Program-made: the position numbers and the translations under genes
The notes under the pieces: model-generated
The model's input: only the letters and a program-made list of their open reading frames with translations
Told to the model about the DNA's origin: nothing
Databases searched by the model: none
Origin: a virus
IMG/VR virus record: IMGVR_UViG_3300031576_000082
Location: 1 to 47,340 of that record
Length of the DNA: 47,340 nt
Direction: 5' to 3' (one strand)
Part shown: positions 30,550 through 40,700 of the stretch, one piece after another
Layout of the letters: every line of letters starts with the position of its first letter
Position numbering within the stretch: the stretch's first letter is position 1

Positions 30550-31838
30550 GGTGTGGATCCTAGCCGAGTATTGGCGTCAAAGAGTGCGATGCGGGGGCGA
30601 CCGGAGCCCACTGGGCCGGTAGCCTCAAGCGCCAGTTCGAGCTGCGTCACATTGGCGTTGGGGAAGCGCGACCGCAGCGCGGCGAAGGCGCCGACCACAT
30701 GCGGGGTAGCCATCGACGTGCCGCTTAGGGCTTGGAACCCCCGCCCCGGAACCGATGATGTGATGGCCACGCCAGGGGCATGCAGATCGGTTTGCGGCCC
30801 GCAATTGGAGAAGCTGGCGATACGGTCGCGCTTATCCGTCGCGCCGATGGTGACAGCGCTGGAAATGCAGCCGGGAAAGCTGACAGAATCGCGCAACCCA
30901 TCATTGCCGGAAGCAATTACCGTCGCCACCCCAGCCGAACGCAATTGATCGACCACCATTTTCATCGGCTCGGTATCGCAGAAGCCGCGCTCGCGCCCGC
31001 CGCCGAGGGAGAGATTCACCGCCGCGACCCGCTGGGAAGCGTTTTGTTGCAGCACGAAATCCAGCCCGCGGATGATATCGGACGTGAACGCGCCAGTGGA
31101 TTGACCGAAGCGGCTGAACACCTGAACGGCGATGATATTGGCGTCTGGGGCTATGCCGGAGAAACTTTCGCCACGGCCGGCGGCGATACCTGCAACGTGG
31201 GTGCCGTGAAGGCATCCGGTGATCTGGCAGGGACGAGCAGCGCCAGGGCCGATCTGAGACGCCTCGCCGTTCGGGCATACCGATCTCGATTGCCCAGAAG
31301 TTGTCGAAAAACACGCTTCTGCATTCACGCGGCCGCTCAAGAACGGATGCGCCGCATCAACGCCGGTATCCAGAATGGCTACAGCCTGCCCGGCGCCGCG
31401 CCCACCCAGCTCCCAAAGCCGCGGCGCCTGCACCAGCGGCGCACTGTCGGATAGACTCATTTCCATCACGCGATCTTCGCTCCAACTGGCGAATGCCCAA
31501 TGGTAATAGAGTGCGTCCACTAATTGCACTTCGGTCAGTTCGACAACAACAAACGGTAGGGTGCCGCCAAGCGGCGCGGCTTCAATCCCGTAGGATCGAA
31601 AGATGTTTTGCGCTTCTGCCAACGCAGCCGTCCTTGCGCCGGGCTCTCGTCGCGCTAAGCGGATAATCACCCGCACGCTGCCATGCGTCGCCGCGCTTTG
31701 CCGCAGTGCTTGCAATGTGTCAGCGGGAGACGCCGCCACAGCAGCGTTGTCTGACGCAACCGGCGCGCACCGCGGTCGCGCCGCGCACGCCCCTAGAATT
31801 GCGGCGATGGCGACAGTCGAAATCAGTGTACGAAGCAT
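30546..31838 (-). CDS. Secreted subtilisin-like serine protease, lipoprotein
   Basis: 430 aa with a signal peptide and lipobox (ILGAC, Cys18). The S8 catalytic triad is D157 (AILDTGVD), H214 (HGTHVAGI) and S375 (GTSMATPH); the oxyanion asparagine is in ASGNDG (N312). Residues 40-125 form an inhibitor-I9-like prodomain (VRVIIRLARREPGARTAALA). Several cysteines (for example C177, C188, C204, C209) suggest disulphide bonds and export. First gene of the cargo cassette, preceded by AGGAG and its own promoter. Coupled to the peroxidase gene by ATGA. It could process the peroxidase or degrade envelope proteins; this is inference. Confidence 0.9.
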   Translation of the reverse strand: MLRTLISTVAIAAILGACAARPRCAPVASDNAAVAASPADTLQALRQSAATHGSVRVIIRLARREPGARTAALAEAQNIFRSYGIEAAPLGGTLPFVVVELTEVQLVDALYYHWAFASWSEDRVMEMSLSDSAPLVQAPRLWELGGRGAGQAVAILDTGVDAAHPFLSGRVNAEACFSTTSGQSRSVCPNGEASQIGPGAARPCQITGCLHGTHVAGIAAGRGESFSGIAPDANIIAVQVFSRFGQSTGAFTSDIIRGLDFVLQQNASQRVAAVNLSLGGGRERGFCDTEPMKMVVDQLRSAGVATVIASGNDGLRDSVSFPGCISSAVTIGATDKRDRIASFSNCGPQTDLHAPGVAITSSVPGRGFQALSGTSMATPHVVGAFAALRSRFPNANVTQLELALEATGPVGSGRPRIALFDANTRLGSTP

Positions 31839-31866
31839 TGTGCCTCTCCTTTAAAAAAGCGACGCG

Positions 31867-31895
31867 CATATAGCACCGCCAGCGCGGTTTGCCAA
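31867..31895 (-). promoter_or_regulatory. Sigma70-like promoter of the envelope cargo cassette
   Basis: On the minus strand TTGGCA (31895-31890), 17-base spacer, TATATG (31872-31867). Transcription would start near 31860, about 22 bases before the subtilase ATG, with AGGAG in between. Own promoters are typical of phage moron genes that are expressed in lysogens. Confidence 0.62.
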
Positions 31896-31916
31896 AGCAT
31901 GCGGCAGATCATGGGT

Positions 31917-32126
31917 TTAGTCGTCGTCGAACAGCGGTCCCTTGGCGGTGATCCGGCCCCACAGCACGACGAGCGCGCCAATGGCGTCAACGGCGGCAAG
32001 CAGCGCCTGCTCCAATTCTTGGCCGATCTCTTCACTGATCGGCGTCTCTTTCAGGAACATATTAACGATCAGGATAATCAAACCCCAAATCGTCTTGGAC
32101 CCGAGTGCATTGCTTAATTGGCTCAT
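31917..32126 (-). CDS. Holin-like small membrane protein
   Basis: 69 aa from the ATG at 32126. Two hydrophobic helices: SKTIWGLIILIVNMFLK (about residues 10-26) and ALLAAVDAIGALVVLWG (about 41-57), with a short soluble tail ITAKGPLFDDD. This is a common phage protein fold (KTIWG ... VIGxxxxxWGRITAKxPL) usually listed as holin or holin-like. No endolysin gene is next to it. It sits at the end of the virion genes, just before the cargo cassette. Confidence 0.68.
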   Translation of the reverse strand: MSQLSNALGSKTIWGLIILIVNMFLKETPISEEIGQELEQALLAAVDAIGALVVLWGRITAKGPLFDDD

Positions 32127-32167
32127 GATGCAAAGCCTAGGCGCCGCGCCTGACCGACCAAAACGCA

Positions 32168-34771
32168 CTATTGCGGTTGCGGCAACAGAGGGTCCTGATC
32201 CTCGTTCGCCAGATCAAGGGTCCGCAAATCAGGCGCTTGCAGCGGCCCGCCCGGCGGAAACCACATTCCCTGTTCGACGCGCGCCGCTCGTCTGGCGAAG
32301 TCCTCATCAGCCTCGGGATCGACCAAGCGCTGCATATTGTCCCAAAACAATCGATCTACCGCCAGATCGGTCGCCCATGTGCGCGGCACATATTGGCGCG
32401 CAGTCTTGATCCCCTGCCGGCCAAGCCGAGTGCGGTCCTCATGCAGTCCAAGCGCGGCGCCAGCCTCATCAATCGCGGCGCCGCCAAGGCCCAAGGTGCT
32501 AAAGAGCACATCGATGGTCGGGCCGAGAAAATGCGCGGCGCCCTGCGCGCGGCTCTCTGGATCGAATGCGCCCTGGAACAGGTCTTGGAAGAAGCCCAAT
32601 GAGACGGTGCGCCAGAATACACGATCCCAGAACCTCCAATCGGTAATGTCGGGCGCTTCCTTGCCGTGCAGCAAATCGGCAACCACCGTGCCAATACCAA
32701 CCAAAACCATGGACGGGAATAGAATGGACAATCCGTAATAGCGCGCCGCGCCGATCGTACTGCGCACGCTGACGCCTTCACGCCAGAATATGTGTGCTGC
32801 CCGTGCGCCATGATGCTGGAAATGTGAAATCGTATAGCTCTTGAGTTTCGACACGGAGCCGATGAGGGTGCCTACAATCGTGCCCGGACGAAACGGCAGG
32901 ATGCGCGCTGAACGCGGCGTCCCGGAGACGGTCGCGAACTCGCCCTCCTCCTTGATCATCGACATGACGCGCAGCGCTACATCCAGGCCAGAGGTCAGGC
33001 CGGGACGCGCATCCGGCAATAAGGTCAGGAGCGACGTTGCCCCTATGTCACGGGGTCGCACGACGCGTAGACCAACACGCGAACGCGGCGTTGCCTGTAC
33101 ATAGGCCCAGGCGTTTTCATCGATGTTGTAGCGCTCCAGCATATCGCGAAACGCTGGCGGCAATTTGGAATACGCGGTCGCTTGGTGGCGAGTCAGCTCA
33201 TGCAGCGCGCCCATGGTCCACATGGCGCGCGATCCCATGGTCATCGGCTTAAGCCCGCTGAAAGTGAAAGCGCGATCCACGATAAAGCGGCTGTACGGAT
33301 GGCCGTGCAGGACAGCCATGTCTCGCGCCTCGGAAGTCATTGTGGACAAACCAGCGTCAATCTCGACGCCCAATTCAGCCAATTCCTGCTTGTTGGTGGA
33401 TAAGCGCAGCGCATCCACCAGATCGCGCATCATGCCATTAACAGACACGGAGTTGAACGCGCGGGTCGCTGCTTGATTGACTAAATCGCTGGTAACATAG
33501 AGGGGTGTGAACGCGAGCTTGTTGGCGTAGACCAGATTGTTAATCGTGCCCTCAAACGCGGTCCATCCATCGTGCTCCGGTTTGCGCGCTTCGCCGGTGA
33601 AGTGACGCCACGAGTTTTGCACGCCCATGGCTTTGTCCTTGCCGTACTGCCGCCGCCCGGCAATGTTGCTAAATGGCGCCCCCACATCGTTGCGTGTGGG
33701 AAACAAGGCTGGTCGCCCAGCGCCCGCATCCCGCGCCGCTTTCATGATCAGGCCGCCCTCGTGGCCGTGACTTCCGGCAAGCCATTCGATTGTGCGCGCC
33801 GGATTAGGCCCAAGCCGCTGCATGGCGACGATATCGCCGTTGATTGAGCGCAGGTAGCCAGCCATGACCTCAAACACATGCTGATTACCGCCAAATTGCT
33901 TGTGGTATTGCTCCCAGGCGGCGGCGTTTTTGAACACGAAGAATCGCGGGTCGTTGCGGCGGCGCCAGAATGCCGTCCCCGCGCCGTCAACGTCGGCGTC
34001 ACCGCCAATCCCACGCCACACTATCGTCTCGAATATCTCCTCTAGAGCGGCGTCATACTCCAGCGGTTTAAATGGTTGCCCAGTCAGCATGTTGACCATG
34101 CGCGTCATGTCGGTGGTGGCAAGAATGGTCTTACGCCATGCCGGGAACTTCGCGCGGTCTATTGAGATGCTGTCGTGTCGCTGCGGCTCAGCCCAGTCAT
34201 CGCGCATCGCGGCGACGCCGCCAGCGCCATTGTATTGTTCGATCTTGCGCCGCGAGAGCGCGCGCCATGCGTCGGCAAACGCCTTGGCGGTCACGTCGCC
34301 GGTGTTTTCACCATGAAGTTCCCGGCGCAAGAGTGCGGCGCGCGTTGGATTGAGCCGTTGTCCACGAAACGCGGTGCGGCGGAACTCATGCGCGAGCTGC
34401 GATAAATCTGCTAAATCAAGCGCGGTGAGCGCCTGCGCATCGAAGTACATATGATTGATCAATTGCAGACCGTATTCGCCGATGTCAGCCTCGCCCTTAT
34501 TGGGATGACGCGCAGCATCTGCCAAAATGCGGTTCTCCGCTTCAGTCTGCAATTGAGCGGAGCGCGCGCGTTCCGCCGCCATCTGTTTAAGCATACGGTC
34601 AAAGGCGTTATTGGCCTCGCGTTCGGCAAATGCCGCCGCGCCGGGCGTAGCGCCCAGACGCGCCATCTCATCGTTGAAGTTCATGGCGTACAGGAATTCG
34701 AGCCGCTTGCGATCCTGCTCGCCGAGACGCCCAGCCATAGCCTCGCGGCGCACACAGCGGATCAGGCTCAT
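32168..34771 (-). CDS. Internal virion (ejection) protein with C-terminal membrane segments
   Basis: 867 aa from the ATG at 34771 (ATGA overlap). The N-terminal third is charged and helical. The middle has LPPAFRDMLERYNIDENAWA, a motif I know from large podovirus ejection proteins, and the C-terminal third has hydrophobic segments such as YGLSILFPSMVLVGIGTVVA (about residues 670-690). By place it is the counterpart of part of T7 gp16, ejected with the DNA to build a channel across the envelope. Confidence 0.7.
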   Translation of the reverse strand: MSLIRCVRREAMAGRLGEQDRKRLEFLYAMNFNDEMARLGATPGAAAFAEREANNAFDRMLKQMAAERARSAQLQTEAENRILADAARHPNKGEADIGEYGLQLINHMYFDAQALTALDLADLSQLAHEFRRTAFRGQRLNPTRAALLRRELHGENTGDVTAKAFADAWRALSRRKIEQYNGAGGVAAMRDDWAEPQRHDSISIDRAKFPAWRKTILATTDMTRMVNMLTGQPFKPLEYDAALEEIFETIVWRGIGGDADVDGAGTAFWRRRNDPRFFVFKNAAAWEQYHKQFGGNQHVFEVMAGYLRSINGDIVAMQRLGPNPARTIEWLAGSHGHEGGLIMKAARDAGAGRPALFPTRNDVGAPFSNIAGRRQYGKDKAMGVQNSWRHFTGEARKPEHDGWTAFEGTINNLVYANKLAFTPLYVTSDLVNQAATRAFNSVSVNGMMRDLVDALRLSTNKQELAELGVEIDAGLSTMTSEARDMAVLHGHPYSRFIVDRAFTFSGLKPMTMGSRAMWTMGALHELTRHQATAYSKLPPAFRDMLERYNIDENAWAYVQATPRSRVGLRVVRPRDIGATSLLTLLPDARPGLTSGLDVALRVMSMIKEEGEFATVSGTPRSARILPFRPGTIVGTLIGSVSKLKSYTISHFQHHGARAAHIFWREGVSVRSTIGAARYYGLSILFPSMVLVGIGTVVADLLHGKEAPDITDWRFWDRVFWRTVSLGFFQDLFQGAFDPESRAQGAAHFLGPTIDVLFSTLGLGGAAIDEAGAALGLHEDRTRLGRQGIKTARQYVPRTWATDLAVDRLFWDNMQRLVDPEADEDFARRAARVEQGMWFPPGGPLQAPDLRTLDLANEDQDPLLPQPQ

Positions 34772-37700
34772 TTGCAATCCTTCAGATCGTCGATAATCCG
34801 GGCCAGGGTCTCTGCCTCCTCCCGCGTTTGCACTGACGGCGCATCACCAGCGCGGCGCCTTATGAACCGACGAGACTCCTGGCCCCTGGCGGGAAACTCC
34901 TCCCCGCTCAGCATGGCCCTATGGATCAACCCCGCTACCTGGTTCCGGTTTAATCCAGTACGCTCACTAATCTCCGAACCGCTCAGACCAGCATGTCGTA
35001 AGGCGATTGTTGTGGCGCGCTGTGTCGGGGATGTACGCGCAATATGCTGGAGAAGCATACCTAGCTTTTGCCGCGCTTGGCTAATGGTTACTATGAGAGA
35101 GGCCTTACTCGGATTGAACCCATGCTGCTCAGCGTAGACACTCAGCGCGCGTTGTATAAGTTGTGTACCGGTTTTTCCGCTAGCAAGCAGCCGCCTCGCT
35201 TCGCCCAACATTGATGGCCCACGGCGCTCAACAACAAGGAACGCACGTAGCTCCGCCTCATCCATACGCAAGGCTTGCGACAGCCGCGCCAAACCGCCCT
35301 CTACCGCCATTGCCCTGTGCACCGCGCTGCGGGTCTCCACGAGGTAATGGCGCACAGTTGCGGTGTTAATTGCCTGGCCATCTAACGACAACTCCGCCGC
35401 GATGGCGTCATTAGTCATTTGATCGTTGTACATCTCAATCAGATCGCGCGCCTCATAGTGTCTGGGTGTACGCACGCCAAACTCTCGCAAGGTGGCGCGC
35501 GCCACGAGCGCCTCCTGCTCCATGCGCCATTCGTCTAGTCTCGCTGTGTGGCGCGCGATGCCGCGGAAGACTTCAGTTGTCTCGCGGCCTTGCCGCGTAC
35601 CGATCATTTGCAAGGTCCACCCAGTGCGCGGCCCGCGAAGCGGCCCGCTAAGCGCCCCGCCGCGACGCCTAACGACCGTTGAATCGCCCTTGTGGTATAA
35701 CCGGTAGGCCTCCTCGTCTAACACGCGACGGTTAGCCAAAAATGTCCGTTGCGCGCGTGTTATGGTTGGTTCGCGCGCAGGCAAAGATGGGAACGTGACG
35801 CGCGGCCCATCTCGCCCGTTGCGCAATAACGAGCGCCGCGCGTCCACCAAGTCCGCCGCTGTTCGCACCCGCTTGCCCTTGAAGAAACCCTCTCGAAGCA
35901 TTTGCGCGGCGACCTCGGTGGGGTTGAGATAGTCGCCGGTTGGCCCGCGCGAGTAGGAAAGCTCAATGATGCGAGTCGCTACCCGCGGCCCCTTACGTCC
36001 GGGGCGCAAGTGCTGGCGCCATGCTACGACGCTGGGCTCGCTGATGGCGGTGATGCTGGCGATGTGGGTGGGTCTGGCCACATCGCCGCGCATGAGCCGG
36101 TTGTCACTTTGTGCGTAGAAGCCGTCGCCTCTGGTGGACGCGCGGTTGGCGTCAACGCCGCGCGCCCAATACCCACTAGCGTCAATCTCCCGCGGTGCAG
36201 TCCGCGACACATGCCGCAACGCGCCCATGGTCAAATAACGCATGTCCTCAAACTCCAGCGTGTCGGCGAGGCGCATGCCAGGGAACGTCCGCCACAACCA
36301 AGCGCGGATGGAATTATATAAGCTCTTGAGTAAGCCGCGCAGGCCGTCGCCCATGGTCTCGTCAGCCGCGCCTTGAATCGCATAGGCCAGCGCTTCCTCG
36401 TTCAACTGACTATCCGGTGTGCGCGCCCGTTTGGCCGTTTCGTACCCGCTGGCAATGTCGGGGTCGGACTCGCGCAACTGCTCGACCCGCATCATCAATC
36501 GCTCAAAGCCCGCCGGCCCCAACATCTCTGGTAGACCAACATGGCCGCCCAGTTCGTGCAGTATGATTCCCTTGGCCTGAGACAACGGCGCAGTGTCGGC
36601 GACAACCCACGCCTGCCCGCCTTCCGCATAGCCGATGACATTGCCGAGCGATCGCGCCGTCATCCCTGCGTTCTTTTTGCGCAGCGCCTCAAAAACATCG
36701 TTGAACACCTTGTTACCGCGACTCGACGGCGCCGGGCCAGTGATGCGCCCATAAGCCGACTTGACAGCTTGATCGGTGGCCACACGTGGGTCGCCGCCAG
36801 CCGCCTTCAGCAGCGGCGTGCGCAATACAAACACACCACTGCGTGAAGTGGCGACAACACTATATCCGCGCGGAGGTTTTATGGTGGCGGCCATATGACG
36901 GTAAGCGCGGCCTAATTGCACCGTCACACCTTCAAAAAAGTAAACGTCACGCTTGGTGCGAGCCGCGTCATCCACTATGGCGCTCATCACAATCGACAGC
37001 GTATCGATCGCGTTGTGCGGGTCGGCGCCGTAATTGGCCATCATATCGTAACCACCGCGCGTTAGCTCGGCGAATATCACTTCTACTGGCGATTTGGCAT
37101 CACCACTGACCGTTGGCGTCAACGCCGCCACCATGTCCTTGCCGGCGAGGTTGCGGAACCCATAAGCGGTGATCTCCGGATCATCGATCCTGACGGTGCG
37201 ATCTTCAATTAGCGCCGCACGCTGTTTCGCGGTTCTCACACTGTCGAACAAGCGAGCGAACATGCCATCGAACGCGCTCTGCGGCAGGTCGTCCAGCGAT
37301 TGCACGATAGTCAGACGGCCGTTATCCAACGCGCGCTTGCCGTAGCCTGGGAACAGCGCACGCGCGGCGGCATGCCATTGCGAGACGGTGCCGAGCGGCG
37401 GCGCCGGCGCTGCGTGTTGCCGGCCGCGCGCGAACATATCCTGCGGCGCTCCAAGCACGGCCTCGCGCATGGCAAGGGTAAGCGGTAGGGCGTGGACGGT
37501 TTCTTGAACAGTTGGAGTCACTGGAATGGTCGTCTCTCCGACCCTTGCCCCGTATTTCTTGCCAAGATCGTTGGCGATGTTGGGGATGATGCGATCGTAG
37601 AACGCGCGCATGCCTTCGCCGCCGATCTCGACATTTTCGTCAAGCCCACCCACCTTTTGCAGCGTGACATCGCCTACCGTGGCGCTTGATGCGTCACGCA

Positions 37701-40700
37701 AACGTTGCGCCATCTCCGCGCCAACGATGGCTTCAAGCGGCTGGCTTTCGGTAACATCGATGGGGCCGGCGGCATTGTTTCCGTTCTTTGAGCCGTAGAT
37801 GTATTGGTGCCCGCTCGCCTCCGTGCGCAAGGTCAGCTCATCGACATGGCGCGCGAGGCCGGAACGCTCAATCTGGCGCTGCCCGCGCGTCCACGCAATC
37901 TGCTCAAACCCGTTCTCCGCAGCCCAGCGTATCATCCGCTTCATGGCTAGAGAGGCCCAAGCGTTGTTCTTGAATGGAGCGTCGGGGACGGAGTCAAGCT
38001 GGAAACGAAGCGCTACGGCATCAATGGCTTCCTGAGCGGAGCTGTCGAAGCTGGTGCTGGTGGAGCCTTGTTCATAACCTTGCGCATCACGCACAATCCA
38101 TCGGCCAGCGCTTTGCGTAGCAGTCCATTCAGCAATTGCGGGGCGCCCATAGCCCCTTTTTCTCCCCGTCTGATGCCAGTCGCTCTGCACCTCTTCTATG
38201 AAGAGCGTGCGGCGTCCGCTTGCATCCATGCGCTCGTTGAAACGAACGTGGGCTAGGATGTTGGGTTGATCAAAGTGCGAGGAGTAGAAGTCGAGCGGCG
38301 TCAGCGATGGTTTGCGCGTGATGTTGTCTCGCTCTGGCAGTCGCAACAGCAGCTCGCGGTAGTTCTCCCCGCCGACGAGGGTGCGGCTGGACCAGCGTGT
38401 GCTGTCACCGTAACGCTCAACACGCACCTGATCTTGGAGACGGGCGATTTCCGGTTCTATTTCATTTAGACGCGTACGAATTTCGCCCCAATCCTGGCCT
38501 GAGGGAATACGCAGCCTACTCCGCTCTTCGATTAATGACAGTAGCGCCTGTTGCGAGACTGCATCTCCGCCGCCTCCCCCCAGCAGCGTTTCTTCCACTT
38601 GCAAGCCATGCGCGCGGATGAAACCGACCACCTCCTCGCGGGAAAGCGCGCCTTCGCTGGCTTTGAGGTAGTCCTCCAACCCCACCCAATGTAATTCTTC
38701 CTGCTTCACCCCACGCGCGTGCGAGATCGCATTCCACCAATCTGAACCGGGCATCGCATCGGTAAGCTTAGGCTCATCCTTGCCAATGCGAAGCGTCTCG
38801 GCTGTTCGCGCGACGGCTGAGCCCCACACGCTCGGTAATCCTGCTGTCGCAAACCGGGCGCCGCGCGGATCGGATGAACGCAACAAAGAGCGCAAGTCGA
38901 GCGACGTTGACTTAATATCCATCTTGTCCAGTCCGCGCTTGGTTAGCTCGGTTAGAGCATCCAAACGCGCACGCGCCATAGGCAATCTGGCGCTGTACTT
39001 TCCCATTTCACGCTCAAGTTGGGTGCGCGTCTGCACCCTGTAGCGTGCGATTGGAGAGAATGTTCGCGTCCATGCGCGCGAAAGCGCGGCTGGGGAAAAC
39101 GGCGGCGGCAGAGCCTCCATTTCTCGCGCTAAGCGCTCCGTGTTCCAGGTGATGTTTCTGACATCACCCTCAGCATGAAAGAGAGACCACCCAAGCCCAG
39201 CCGCGCGATAGAATCGCTTCTCGCCCGAATGCTCAAACGATGCCATCAGTGCATCTATTTGCAGTCCGTATCGCGGAGCAATCTCGCTCACAACATCGGC
39301 AATCTGCGACTCATCCGGGATAGTGAGCGCCACTCCGTCCCGCGCGTCATAGATTTGGCTTCGCTTAACATCGAGGGTTGTTTCTGGCATGGCGCCGCGC
39401 CGCGCCGCAGCGTCCATGTCCTTGCGCGTCTGCACGTTGCGCGCTTCAACTTCCCCATGCTCGCGCTCATAGGCGAGCCACGCTTGGCGCGAGCCCGTAT
39501 CCCATACGCTTGCGGGACCATCATCGCCTAGAACCTCTAGGGTATGTTGGACGGCTTCGCGTGCGTCTTCAAGCGCTTTGCGGCTGTTGTGCCCTATAGC
39601 GCCATGATGCGCGTCCAATTGCCTGAGTGCATCTTCGATATCAGCGAGGCGGCGCTGGCTATGGTAGGCGACGTGCCTCCAATTCGATCCCGCCGCCCAT
39701 CCTTCGGCGCCTTGAATGAGATGCTGCACCTCATGCAGCGCAGCCGATAGAGCCTCCGATTCATCCTTGCCTTGCGCCCAAATCTTCTTGGTTGTAGCGT
39801 TGTATTCGCCCCGGCCGCCCCAACCGATCACGCCGGCAACTTCTTGATCCGCCAGCCATGGATATGCGCGGTAAAGGCCGGGGTGATCGATAATATCTCC
39901 CATCCTTCCTCTAAAACGTTGGATGGTGTCGTCAGGCCCTTTGGGAATGATATTTGGTTCTTCGCGCAACGCCTCTGTCTTGAATCTCGCCTTGCTATCG
40001 TCGATCTCCGCGCGCCACTCGCCGTCCAGCCCTTTGTAAACGCCGACGCCAAAATCATTCCATGAGCGTTCCCATACGTACGCCTCTGAACGTCTCGCCC
40101 ATTGCTGGGCTTGGACGATGATGGGCGCCAGCGTCGACCGCTGACCAGCCATCGCGAAGAACCCACCTTGGCCCACTGCGCCGCCTGGGAACACCTCCCC
40201 GACAAACGCGCGCTCGAACTCCGCCCGCGTGCGCTCGCTGAAATCGCCAATGCCAAATTCGCGCTGGACTTTCGCCAGCTCAGGCAAGGTCGCGCTGGCG
40301 ATAGCCTCACGCAGTTTCGCCTCATCGTCAAAGTCGAACGGATTGAACGGCGCCTTCACCGTCGCGCGCTGTTCGGCTATTTCAGCGAATGTCTCTGGCT
40401 CTGCCGCTTCTTCCGCTGCGCCAGCCTTTTCCTCTGATGGCGCACGCCGCAACCGCCGCCGCGCCGCTGCATCGAAATCATCCCCGCCGCGCGCCAATAA
40501 CAGGGCGCCGCCGGCAAGCTCTGTCGGGTCCGGGTCCAGCTCCAGCGCTTCAGCGGCGTCCTCTATACGCTCCAGATCGGCCTCGCGCTGCATGCCGAGC
40601 GCATCGTCCGGAAGCGCTTCGCCAACCTCCCCGCGCATCGCCCGCTGCAACGCTTCCTCGGCGCGGGCTTGCAGAAACGCGCCATCGTCCAGATCGTGTG

